Shown piece by piece: positions 9,203 to 17,224 of a stretch of DNA of 64,000 nt; position 1 is the first letter of the stretch; each line of letters begins with the position of its first letter. The DNA is taken from contig NZ_JAHKQF010000018.1 in assembly GCF_018860965.1 (NCBI RefSeq), positions 186,001-250,000 of the forward strand. The letters are read 5' to 3'. A model generated the notes under the pieces. That model did not search any database and had not been told where the DNA came from. It saw only the letters and a list, made by a program, of their open reading frames with translations. Origin of the DNA: Alteromonas sp. C1M14 (GTDB lineage Bacteria > Pseudomonadota > Gammaproteobacteria > Enterobacterales > Alteromonadaceae). The position numbers and the translations under genes are program-made.

Positions 9203-11338
9203 ATGAAAAGTCTGATGTTGCGCTGTCCGGGGCATTTATCCATTGCCGCTATTATGGGGCTGCAAAGTCCACTGGTGTTTGCGCAAACACAACAAAGTGA
9301 AGCTGAAGAGGTAGAGAGAGTGACCATTGTCACCCAACGACAAGCATATCGAGGTGATGTGCCACTTAAGTCGTTACCGCAATCGGTAGACGTTATTGAT
9401 GATGCTTTTCTTGATGCCTTGGGGGTCACTGATTTTCAGGCGGCGTTAAGCTTAGCGAGTGGGGTGGCAACGCAAAATAATTTCGGCGGATTATGGGATA
9501 GTTTTGCCATCCGAGGTTTTGCCGGTGACGAAAATACACCGTCGGGCTATCTTGTTAACGGGTTCAACGTAGGCCGAGGATTTAGTGGCACACGGGATAC
9601 TTCCAACGTTGCAGCCATCGAAGTGCTCAAAGGGCCGGGCTCGGCCCTTTATGGTCGTGGAGAGCCTGGTGGGACGGTTAATATTGTCACCAAAAAGCCC
9701 CAATTTAGCGAGCAAGGCTATATTGAAGGAACGATTGGTAGCTATTCGTTGTACCGACTGGAAGGCGACTATACCAATGCCCTCAGCGCTGATTTAGCGT
9801 TTCGTGTTAATGGGGCTTATGAAGATGCCGATAGTTTTAGAGATACGGTGAGCCGTAAAGCCCTTAATTTAACACCGTCTTTGTTATACCGCATGAGTGC
9901 TGACACAACCTTGTTGTATGAAGCGGAATTTGTCGATCAGCAAGCCCCTTTTGATAGAGGGATTGTGGTGCCGGATTACACGTTTGGTACCGTGCCCATT
10001 GAGACCTTTTACGGTGAGCCGGCAGACGGTCCAATGGAAATCGATGCCTTGGGGCATCAGCTTACCTTGCAGCACAAAATTAATGACCAATGGCACTTAA
10101 GCGGTGGTATGAGTTATCGGGATTCGTCTTTTGAAGGGTATTCCACCGAAGTGGAATTATCCGCCGGCAGACAATTGCTATACACCGATGGCGAAACGGT
10201 GTCTCGACAACGACGTTATCGTGATTACGATACCCTTGATGTCTCTGGTCGTATTGAGCTGAGCGGTAGCGTGACTGCCGGTGGAGTGGAACATCATATG
10301 TTGTTAGGGGCCGATGCCTATCGGTATCGTTATGACTCGGTGATGAATCGCTGGCGTACCGCATGGGGAGAAGGAGACACCACTTATTCGGTGTCGTTGA
10401 ATGATCCCATCTATGGTCAGACTCAGCCTGATGTCGCGCCCTTGGTCGACCAAAAAGAAGTGCAGCAAGCATTTGGCATTTATGTGCAAGACCATATCGC
10501 CTTGTCCGAGACCTGGAAAGTGTTATTAGGTGTACGTTTTGATGACTACCAAAAAGACATCGATAACTGGCTTAGTGCTTCACAAAGTAAACAAACTCAA
10601 TCGGTTGTTAGCCCCCGTGTAGGCTTGGTGTATGCAGTGAATGACGCCATGACCTTGTATGGTAGCTACTCAGAAGGGTTTCGTCCGAATAGCGGTGCCG
10701 ATGCCGCTGGCGAGTCTTTCGAGCCGGAAGAAAGTCAATCCTATGAGGCCGGTGTAAAATTTGCCTTATTTGACGAGCAACTGAACGGCACCTTAGCGGT
10801 TTATCATGCCGAGAAAACCAACATTCTGACCGCCGATCCGGTCAATTCGGGCTTTTCTGCGGCCCTAGGCGAGGCACAGAGCGAAGGGGTTGAGCTTGAT
10901 GTTAATGCCTTGGTCGGTAGCAGCACGACCTTGACACTGGCCTATGCTTATACCGATGCAGCCACTACCAATACCATTACCAATGCCGACTGGGGGGTTG
11001 AAATTCCTGCCGGAAGTCAACTGGTGAATATTCCCAAGCATTCCGCCAGTATTACGGCGCAACAGGACTTTATGGTTGCCCAAAAGGCCTTGCTTGTTTC
11101 TGCTAGCTTGCGTTATGTCGGCGAGCGTTTGGGGGATACGGTGGATCCGGATTACCAACTGCCTAGCTATACCCGTTTGGACTTGGCCGCTTCTTTTGCC
11201 TTACGCGATAACCTAACCGTAAGGCTGGTGCTGGATAACGCCTTAGATAAGGAATATTACGATAATTCCTATTCGGCGTTATGGACACAACCAGGTACGC
11301 CGCGGACGGCCAAATTGAGTGTGCGTTACCAGTATTAA
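9203..11338 (+). CDS. TonB-dependent siderophore-type receptor
   Basis: The ATG at 9203 gives a 711-residue protein with a signal peptide ending near VFAQ; the longer upstream frame only overlaps the permease gene. The TonB box region is VERVTIVTQ, the plug contains GPGSALYGRGEPGGTVNIVT as in ferric siderophore receptors, and the barrel ends in aromatic VRYQY. It lies 13 bp behind the second ABC permease with AGGA upstream, so uptake through the outer membrane is co-expressed with an ABC-2 system. The ligand is not known; ferric siderophore is the family default. Confidence 0.9.
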   Translation: MKSLMLRCPGHLSIAAIMGLQSPLVFAQTQQSEAEEVERVTIVTQRQAYRGDVPLKSLPQSVDVIDDAFLDALGVTDFQAALSLASGVATQNNFGGLWDSFAIRGFAGDENTPSGYLVNGFNVGRGFSGTRDTSNVAAIEVLKGPGSALYGRGEPGGTVNIVTKKPQFSEQGYIEGTIGSYSLYRLEGDYTNALSADLAFRVNGAYEDADSFRDTVSRKALNLTPSLLYRMSADTTLLYEAEFVDQQAPFDRGIVVPDYTFGTVPIETFYGEPADGPMEIDALGHQLTLQHKINDQWHLSGGMSYRDSSFEGYSTEVELSAGRQLLYTDGETVSRQRRYRDYDTLDVSGRIELSGSVTAGGVEHHMLLGADAYRYRYDSVMNRWRTAWGEGDTTYSVSLNDPIYGQTQPDVAPLVDQKEVQQAFGIYVQDHIALSETWKVLLGVRFDDYQKDIDNWLSASQSKQTQSVVSPRVGLVYAVNDAMTLYGSYSEGFRPNSGADAAGESFEPEESQSYEAGVKFALFDEQLNGTLAVYHAEKTNILTADPVNSGFSAALGEAQSEGVELDVNALVGSSTTLTLAYAYTDAATTNTITNADWGVEIPAGSQLVNIPKHSASITAQQDFMVAQKALLVSASLRYVGERLGDTVDPDYQLPSYTRLDLAASFALRDNLTVRLVLDNALDKEYYDNSYSALWTQPGTPRTAKLSVRYQY

Positions 11339-11357
11339 GCACACGAATCTTGGGGGG

Positions 11358-11930
11358 CTAGCTGCTGTCTGTCAACAAGTCCGCTATCACCACAAAACGG
11401 TGAGAAGGGTTTGGCGATAAACTGTTAAAGGGATAGCAGGTAATAAGGTGAATTTCATTGTGTTGTTCACTATACCCCCAGGATGCGCCGCGGGCATCTA
11501 CCACCAGGGTTTCACGCACGGCAAAGCGTTGTTCGCTGCCATCAGCGGCTTGTACTAGGATGATGTCACCGATTGCCATGTCGCCAAGAAATTGAAAGTG
11601 GGTGTCGCGGTGGGCACTGTATATTTGTGTGCCGCTTTGCCCTGGCAAGGCTGTGCCATCGGCATGGCCGGGGCCAAAGGCCAGACTGCTGCCACTAGCA
11701 CCGGCGAGGGCGTAAAGGGAGCGAGCCTGTCGGGGAAAGGTCAGTGCCGCCACCGGCCAGGTATCGGCCCAAGGCCAAGGCTTAACCGATGTTCCCTGAA
11801 TTAACGTCTGCTGCCACGAGGAGGCGATTAAATATTGAGCCAACACCGCTTTGCCATTGATCCATGCCGCATTTCCCCAGCCTGCTAATAAACCTAACAG
11901 ACAAATTAGACTGAGTCGTTTACGCCCCAT
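11358..11930 (-). CDS. class GN (marine proteobacterial) sortase
   Basis: This 190-residue transpeptidase has an N-terminal membrane anchor (residues 5-22) and the sortase catalytic set: His107 in YSAHRDTHF, Cys165 in LITCYPF and Arg178 in PSHRFVV. Sortases cleave a C-terminal sorting signal and join the protein to another molecule. The start overlaps the end of the upstream 699-residue VIT/VWA gene by 11 bp, and that protein carries a sorting-signal-like tail, so the pair forms a dedicated one-enzyme, one-substrate system as known in Shewanella-like bacteria. Confidence 0.9.
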   Translation of the reverse strand: MGRKRLSLICLLGLLAGWGNAAWINGKAVLAQYLIASSWQQTLIQGTSVKPWPWADTWPVAALTFPRQARSLYALAGASGSSLAFGPGHADGTALPGQSGTQIYSAHRDTHFQFLGDMAIGDIILVQAADGSEQRFAVRETLVVDARGASWGYSEQHNEIHLITCYPFNSLSPNPSHRFVVIADLLTDSS

Positions 11931-14019
11931 GTTTGCTGCTGCGTCGGGTAAAAAGCTGCAACATCACCAGACTGCCTAAAAACAATGTACCAAGGTAAAA
12001 ACTCAACGGGGCGTTGGTGGCGGTTTGTGGAAAGGCCATTAAGCGTTGTTGCCCCGCTGGCAGTTGGTTTGGCGTTGGAGAAGTGACGAGATCGTGGTTA
12101 GGATCGCGCACTATGGGTTTATCAATAGCGACAAAGGCGGTGAAGCGGGACAGTAAATGATGGGCCAGGGCCACATCAATAATGGTGCTTTTGGCTTCCT
12201 CATCAGAAATAGTGCCCCACCGTGCTGAGGCTTCTACGGCCTCAATTTTTTGTCTGGCCCACAAGCTGGCAATGCCTTTGGTTTCTTTGACTTGATAGGT
12301 ACTTACCGTTTTCGACCATTGCTCACTGGCGGTGTCGCCTTCGACATGTAAGTCGGTGACAGGGCGTGAGGTTTTGGTAAACACCACGAGGGGCTCACCA
12401 AGATAAAGATCCCCAGGAATTGGCGGATAAACATCGGCGGTAAACGGCCATTGCACCGATAGGTTCTTAGTCGTTGCATGATTAAGCTTGGTAAATAACC
12501 GTGCCATATTCTGCTGCACATCTTGCGGTTGGGCGATGTATTCGAAGGCACCGCGGCCTACTTTTGCGGCGTTAGACATAAAAAAGCTGTTAGGTGCCGA
12601 ACCTATTCCCACGGTGAAAAGGCGGGCCTCACCAGCTTGTTCTTTAATCAGTTTGAATAAGGCGGCTTCGTTGCCTACCGCGCCATCGGTAATAAATACC
12701 ACTTGTTGTAAGCGCGCTTTGTCCGCCGCTTGGGTAAAAGCTTCGGCTAGGGCGGGGTACATTTGCGTGCCGCCATCGGCGGTTAATCTTGCGACCCAAT
12801 TTAAGGCGAGTTGGCGCCCGTGATCAGTCACTTGTTGAGGGTGGGCAAACAGCGCCTGATGGGTGTCGCTAAAGGCGATAATATTAAATCTGTCATGGCT
12901 ATTCAGCTGGTTAATGGCAAACCGTAAACTCGCTTTTGCTTGCACCATGGAGGTACCTTGCATTGAGCCGGAGGTGTCAATAATAAAGGTAATATCCCGA
13001 GGCAGGGAGTTGGCATATTGCGCTGACGGTGGAAGCATCATTAACATACTGTAATTATTGCCGTTTTCGGTTTGTCCGAAAAGCGCAGCGCGGGGTTGGT
13101 GAGAGGGCGTGGGTTGCCATTGCAACACAAAATCACGGTCCATTTCACTACGACCCTCTTTCAATGAAATGTAATAGGCGTGGTGCTTTTTGTGGGTAAC
13201 AACCTTGTGATACAGGGCATCTACCGACACTAAAGGCAAACCACTTTCTAAGGTGATTGAAAGTGATAAGGGGTTTGTTAGCGAGTTGGCCTGGGTGTAG
13301 AAAGGGGGCGAGATGGCCATTGCGTCGGGCACTTCATCGGTGGGCATCGCCCAACCAAAGGGGTCGAGGGTCGCCGTGGATGCATCACCGGATACAGAAG
13401 TAGGTAATGGCGCACCAGGAATATAACGAGGTGTTAGGGTGGTGGGTAAGCGCCATTCAAAAACACCTTGATGGTACCGAGCTTGATGTAAAAATCGTAT
13501 TTGTACGGTGACCGATTGGTGAGGCGGAATATTTGCCACCCGTTGGGTAAACAAGTTAGCCCGTTGCTGAAGGGTGAGGGCGGCCCGCTTTCCCGCCTGT
13601 CGTGCTTCTGTATACAGTCGTTTGGCTTCTACTTTTTCTTGTATCTCTCCTACGATACGTCGCTCATCTACATGAATTTCCATGTGCTGAACGGCTGCAT
13701 CTTCCGGCAAGGGAAAGGTATACACCCCTTCTACGTAGTGATCAGTGGGGTTTTCAAACGTTTGGGTATATTCCACCGTCGCAATCATGCCAGTAATGTG
13801 TACCTTAGCGTCTGTGGCAATATGAGTCGCGGCGGTCACGCTGGTATCCTGTTGCACCAATTTGAGGGAGCCTGCTGACTCAGTAGCACGGGCATGAAAA
13901 GCAAAACCCACAGACACTAACGCGACAATAAACAGCACTAGCCACATTCGCCAGGACCGCGACTTACGCTTGGGGTATTCTTCGATAATAAGATGTTTGG
14001 GTATGCGTTTAGGGTACAT
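11920..14019 (-). CDS. sortase target protein with VIT and VWA domains
   Basis: The 699-residue protein has a basic N-terminus and a membrane/signal segment (about 23-45), a VIT domain (about 50-180) and a von Willebrand A domain with MIDAS motif DTSGS at 348-352. The tail has FPQTAT, then a hydrophobic stretch and TRRSSKHGA, a sortase-type sorting signal with F in place of the usual L. The start is supported by AGGAAGGA 8 nt upstream. It should be anchored in the envelope by the sortase encoded directly downstream. Its biological role in Gram-negatives is not established. Confidence 0.9.
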   Translation of the reverse strand: MYPKRIPKHLIIEEYPKRKSRSWRMWLVLFIVALVSVGFAFHARATESAGSLKLVQQDTSVTAATHIATDAKVHITGMIATVEYTQTFENPTDHYVEGVYTFPLPEDAAVQHMEIHVDERRIVGEIQEKVEAKRLYTEARQAGKRAALTLQQRANLFTQRVANIPPHQSVTVQIRFLHQARYHQGVFEWRLPTTLTPRYIPGAPLPTSVSGDASTATLDPFGWAMPTDEVPDAMAISPPFYTQANSLTNPLSLSITLESGLPLVSVDALYHKVVTHKKHHAYYISLKEGRSEMDRDFVLQWQPTPSHQPRAALFGQTENGNNYSMLMMLPPSAQYANSLPRDITFIIDTSGSMQGTSMVQAKASLRFAINQLNSHDRFNIIAFSDTHQALFAHPQQVTDHGRQLALNWVARLTADGGTQMYPALAEAFTQAADKARLQQVVFITDGAVGNEAALFKLIKEQAGEARLFTVGIGSAPNSFFMSNAAKVGRGAFEYIAQPQDVQQNMARLFTKLNHATTKNLSVQWPFTADVYPPIPGDLYLGEPLVVFTKTSRPVTDLHVEGDTASEQWSKTVSTYQVKETKGIASLWARQKIEAVEASARWGTISDEEAKSTIIDVALAHHLLSRFTAFVAIDKPIVRDPNHDLVTSPTPNQLPAGQQRLMAFPQTATNAPLSFYLGTLFLGSLVMLQLFTRRSSKHGA

Positions 14020-14290
14020 ATGACGATTCCTTCCTGAAGTATCGTCTTATTTAAGCGTGAGAATCTGGCCGCCTTCTTAGTAATTAGTGGCAAGGTGATT
14101 TTCAATCGTGGCAAATTGTGGCACTTCATTTTTATATTCTGCCAGCCGACACCGAATAGCAGGTTTTATTGCGCTAAAACAGGTAATCGCCGATTGTGGT
14201 TTTTATAATGTTCTACAATGCATTAAGATGGAGGTCAGAATCTGCGGTAACGCCCCAAGTGAATAACAGTTAATGGCAATATCTTCCTAA

Positions 14291-14689
14291 ATGAAAACAA
14301 GTCTTCTTGCTGCACCTTATCGCTGGTTATTGATGTTAGCGGCGTTTGCTTGTCTAGCTCTGGGGTTTATCGGAATATGGGTGCCAGGGTTGCCCACTAC
14401 GGTGTTTGTATTATTAGCCGCATGGTTAGCGGCACGTAGTTCGCCGGCGCTGGCCCAATGGCTAGATAACCATCGAATAACAGGCCCGATGATCCATCAC
14501 TGGCGAACCAGTCGTAGTGTGCCTAGGCAAGCGAAATATGCCGCGACGGCAGGGATGTCGTTGTCAGTGATTATTATGCTCATCACGAACATGAACCTTT
14601 GGATCATGGCTCCGTTAGTGGTATTTATGCTCGCGGTGCTGATTTGGCTGTGGCTGTTGCCAGAGCCTAGCGGGAATTCTGTAAAATGA
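14291..14689 (+). CDS. YbaN-like DUF454 inner-membrane protein
   Basis: A 132-residue hydrophobic protein with the DUF454 hallmark GFIGIWVPGLPTTVFVLLAA followed by ARSSPALAQWLDNHR and a basic loop, then two closing membrane segments. Function of the family is unknown. It is followed at 12 bp by the DnaJ-related gene, probably one transcript. Confidence 0.85.
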   Translation: MKTSLLAAPYRWLLMLAAFACLALGFIGIWVPGLPTTVFVLLAAWLAARSSPALAQWLDNHRITGPMIHHWRTSRSVPRQAKYAATAGMSLSVIIMLITNMNLWIMAPLVVFMLAVLIWLWLLPEPSGNSVK

Positions 14690-14701
14690 TGCTTGGTGAT
14701 C

Positions 14702-15319
14702 ATGGCGATAAACAATGATCAGACCCATTCTTTAGCGCAACTTCTTCATGCGTTAAGGCAGTTACAGCCTGTTTTTGTTGAAGGCATCAGCGAGTATGCC
14801 TTAATAACCCGTTTACAAGCCCCGCCTTATGCATTGTTTCATGCCGACGCCTTGCGGGATCCCCTTACCTTATTTCAATGTCATTTTATGTTGTTTCATG
14901 CCTTGCATCAGTTACAAGAAGAATGGTTTTCTGAGGGAAAGGGCGTGCTTCAGATTCATGCTATGGGCATAAAATTTGCGCCAATAACCGGTAATAAAAA
15001 GGGGCTGTCTACGGACGATCCGCTGCGTAAATACTACTTAAACTGGCAACATTTTTGTAATACCGAAGTCGACGATGTGACGCTGCTTATCGATGCCTTT
15101 TGGCAGCGCATGGGGCACGGTGGTGTGGCGTATTCTAGCGAAGACAAGCGCAAGGCACAGGTGTTGTTGGGATATGAAGACGCCAATACCATCACCCAGC
15201 AACAGTTAAAGAAACGGTATCGGCACCTGCAACATCGCTGTCACCCCGATAAAGGCGGCGAGAACAGCCATTCTGCACAGCTTGCGTGGGCTTACCAGGT
15301 GCTGTTGACCGTTACCTAA
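14702..15319 (+). CDS. DnaJ-related protein with C-terminal J domain
   Basis: The ATG at 14702 is chosen over a TTG three codons upstream, giving 205 residues. The first ~140 residues match the DNAJ-related N-terminal domain found in Vibrio and Alteromonadales; the end is a J domain with the HPD tripeptide in HRCHPDKGG, which stimulates Hsp70 ATPase. No glycine/phenylalanine or zinc-finger region is present, so it is a specialised co-chaperone with unknown client. The 3' end faces the convergent TetR gene only 7 bp away. Confidence 0.85.
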   Translation: MAINNDQTHSLAQLLHALRQLQPVFVEGISEYALITRLQAPPYALFHADALRDPLTLFQCHFMLFHALHQLQEEWFSEGKGVLQIHAMGIKFAPITGNKKGLSTDDPLRKYYLNWQHFCNTEVDDVTLLIDAFWQRMGHGGVAYSSEDKRKAQVLLGYEDANTITQQQLKKRYRHLQHRCHPDKGGENSHSAQLAWAYQVLLTVT

Positions 15320-15326
15320 ACCCGTA

Positions 15327-15941
15327 CTAAGAGGGGGTCAAATTACTGAAAAAACTGCCTATTAGCTTAGGTGCTTTTTCTGTCAGGTTGAAACTGTCTG
15401 GCGCTTCGAGATATTCGATAAGAATTCCCCGTAGATAACAATTCACCGATAAGGTCAAAATGTCTGGATCTGTATTGGCCGGCAAATGCCCTGCTTCCAT
15501 GGCTTTAACAAAATAAACAGAAAACGCCGCCATTTTTTCTTTTTTCGCTTTTATATGATTTTTTTTGCAACTTTCTAGTTCGCAACTGTAGTCACATTTT
15601 AATAAAAATAACGTTAGGGCCTTTCTTAAGTGTTCATTGTGATCGAGTTCAAGGAAAAGTTCCGTACATAGTTCCTGTAATTGACCGACGGGATTAGGGT
15701 GTTCGGCTTCCAAGCCTTCCATGATCCGGCTAATAAATGGAGTATGCAGGCTCTGATGGAGTGCATCAAAAATCTCCAGTTTATTTTTGAAGTGCCAATA
15801 TACGGCACCTCTTGTCACTTCTGCCTTCCGGGCGATTTCTTCTAGTGATGCTTTGGCGACACCTCGTTGGGTAAATACCTCTACCGCAGCGTTTAAAATG
15901 GCCTGTTTGGTGAGTTCTGCGTCTTCTTTTGTTCGGCGCAT
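15327..15941 (-). CDS. TetR/AcrR-family repressor of the adjacent RND pump
   Basis: I start at the second methionine (MRRTKEDAELTKQAIL), giving 204 residues; ten extra upstream codons lack support. The N-terminal helix-turn-helix (ASLEEIARKAEVTRGAVYWHFKNK) is the AcrR pattern, followed by an all-helical ligand domain with a TetR_C_2-like end. It is divergent from the RND efflux operon with 110 bp between, which holds candidate operator half-sites, so it very likely represses both itself and the pump until a drug-like ligand binds. Confidence 0.9.
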   Translation of the reverse strand: MRRTKEDAELTKQAILNAAVEVFTQRGVAKASLEEIARKAEVTRGAVYWHFKNKLEIFDALHQSLHTPFISRIMEGLEAEHPNPVGQLQELCTELFLELDHNEHLRKALTLFLLKCDYSCELESCKKNHIKAKKEKMAAFSVYFVKAMEAGHLPANTDPDILTLSVNCYLRGILIEYLEAPDSFNLTEKAPKLIGSFFSNLTPS

Positions 15942-15965
15942 TCGGTACCTCTGTGAATTGACAAC

Positions 15966-15999
15966 ATACATACAAGAACGTATCTTTAAACCGTATACG
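15966..15999. promoter_or_regulatory. candidate AcrR-type operator between the TetR gene and the RND operon
   Basis: The intergenic stretch has repeated ATAC half-sites (ATACATAC), the inverted pair ATAC-AAGAAC-GTAT at 15970-15983 and the palindrome CGTATACG at 15992. The TACATACA words resemble the known E. coli AcrR operator. The match is by eye. Confidence 0.45.
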
Positions 16000-16051
16000 T
16001 TGATTCTCCAATTGTCCAGCCTAAAAGGCTGAATTAGGAAGCTTTAGAGAT

Positions 16052-17188
16052 ATGAGAAAACTGTTTTTAACCGCTGTTGCTGCTATATCGTTAGCGGGTG
16101 TCAGTGGCTGTTCAGATCAGAGTGAACAATCTGCGGCTAGCCAAGGTGCGGCACCTGCTCCTACAGTCTCAGTGCTGACGGTGGCAACACAGAATGTGAA
16201 ACATACCGTTACTTTGCCCGGACGGGTCACTCCTATTCAGCAGTCACATGTTCGTCCTCAAGTTGAAGGCGTTTTAGTAAAGCGTCTGTTTGAAGAAGGG
16301 GCGCTTGTGGAACGTGGGCAGCAATTATTCCAAATTGACGATGCCCGTTATTCAGCCCAATTAGCCAGTGCTAAGGCCGATTTGAAAAGTGCTCAGGCCA
16401 ACCTGAAAACCCTTGAAGCGAGAGCCGCGCGATACAAAGACCTGTTAAGCCGTAATGCGGTTAGCCAACAGGAATATGACGATGCATTGGCCGAGTCTGA
16501 GCAAGCGGAAGCGCAAATTAGCGTGGCACAAGCGGCGGTGGATCTGGCTCAAGTCGATTTAGACTACACCAAAGTGTATGCGCCTATTAGCGGGCAAATT
16601 GGCCGCAGTTTTGTCACCGTCGGCTCGCTGGTCACGGCCAGTCAAGAACAACAGTTAGCCACTATCACTCAGTTAGATCCTGTGTATGTAGACATGCAGC
16701 AGTCTGGCAAAGGCATGATCACCTTGCGCCGCGCCATGCAAGCTCAAGGTTTCTTGCCGGTTAGCGTGATGTTAGACGAAACATCCGGTGAAATGTATGA
16801 CCATACTGGTCAGTTAAAATTCTCTGAAGTTACCGTAGATGAATCCACCGGCGCGGTGGCGTTGCGAGCTGAACTTCCCAACCCTGACTCACTGCTTATG
16901 CCGGGTATGTTCGTAAAAACCACCGTGTTGATGTCAGAATCGCCAGAAATTCTTGTGCCTCAGCGCGCCACCTCTCGTCAGCCCGACGGCTCGATTATTG
17001 TGATGACAGTGAATGCCCAAGATACGGTAGAAGCGACGCCGATCACCGTGAGCGGTAGCTATGAAGATAAATACATGGTGAGTAGTGGGTTAACCGACGG
17101 CAATAGAGTCATTGTTACCGGTTATCAAAAAGTTAAGCCTGGCAGCAAAGTGAATGCCACCCCGTGGCAATCCACAAGTGCGCAGTAA
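16052..17188 (+). CDS. RND efflux periplasmic adaptor (AcrA/MexA-like lipoprotein)
   Basis: The 378-residue membrane fusion protein has a lipoprotein signal with lipobox VSGC (Cys20), the HlyD-type start of the barrel-sandwich domain (TLPGRVTPIQQSHVRPQVEG), a coiled-coil hairpin rich in A, Q and E (about residues 105-175) and a closing beta-barrel region. It should bridge the inner-membrane pump and an outer-membrane channel. No TolC-like gene follows, so a housekeeping channel is presumably used. It lies 36 bp before the pump gene. Confidence 0.94.
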   Translation: MRKLFLTAVAAISLAGVSGCSDQSEQSAASQGAAPAPTVSVLTVATQNVKHTVTLPGRVTPIQQSHVRPQVEGVLVKRLFEEGALVERGQQLFQIDDARYSAQLASAKADLKSAQANLKTLEARAARYKDLLSRNAVSQQEYDDALAESEQAEAQISVAQAAVDLAQVDLDYTKVYAPISGQIGRSFVTVGSLVTASQEQQLATITQLDPVYVDMQQSGKGMITLRRAMQAQGFLPVSVMLDETSGEMYDHTGQLKFSEVTVDESTGAVALRAELPNPDSLLMPGMFVKTTVLMSESPEILVPQRATSRQPDGSIIVMTVNAQDTVEATPITVSGSYEDKYMVSSGLTDGNRVIVTGYQKVKPGSKVNATPWQSTSAQ

Positions 17189-17224
17189 CCGCATCCCACT
17201 CATTTAGGCAGGAACGAAAAGAAT

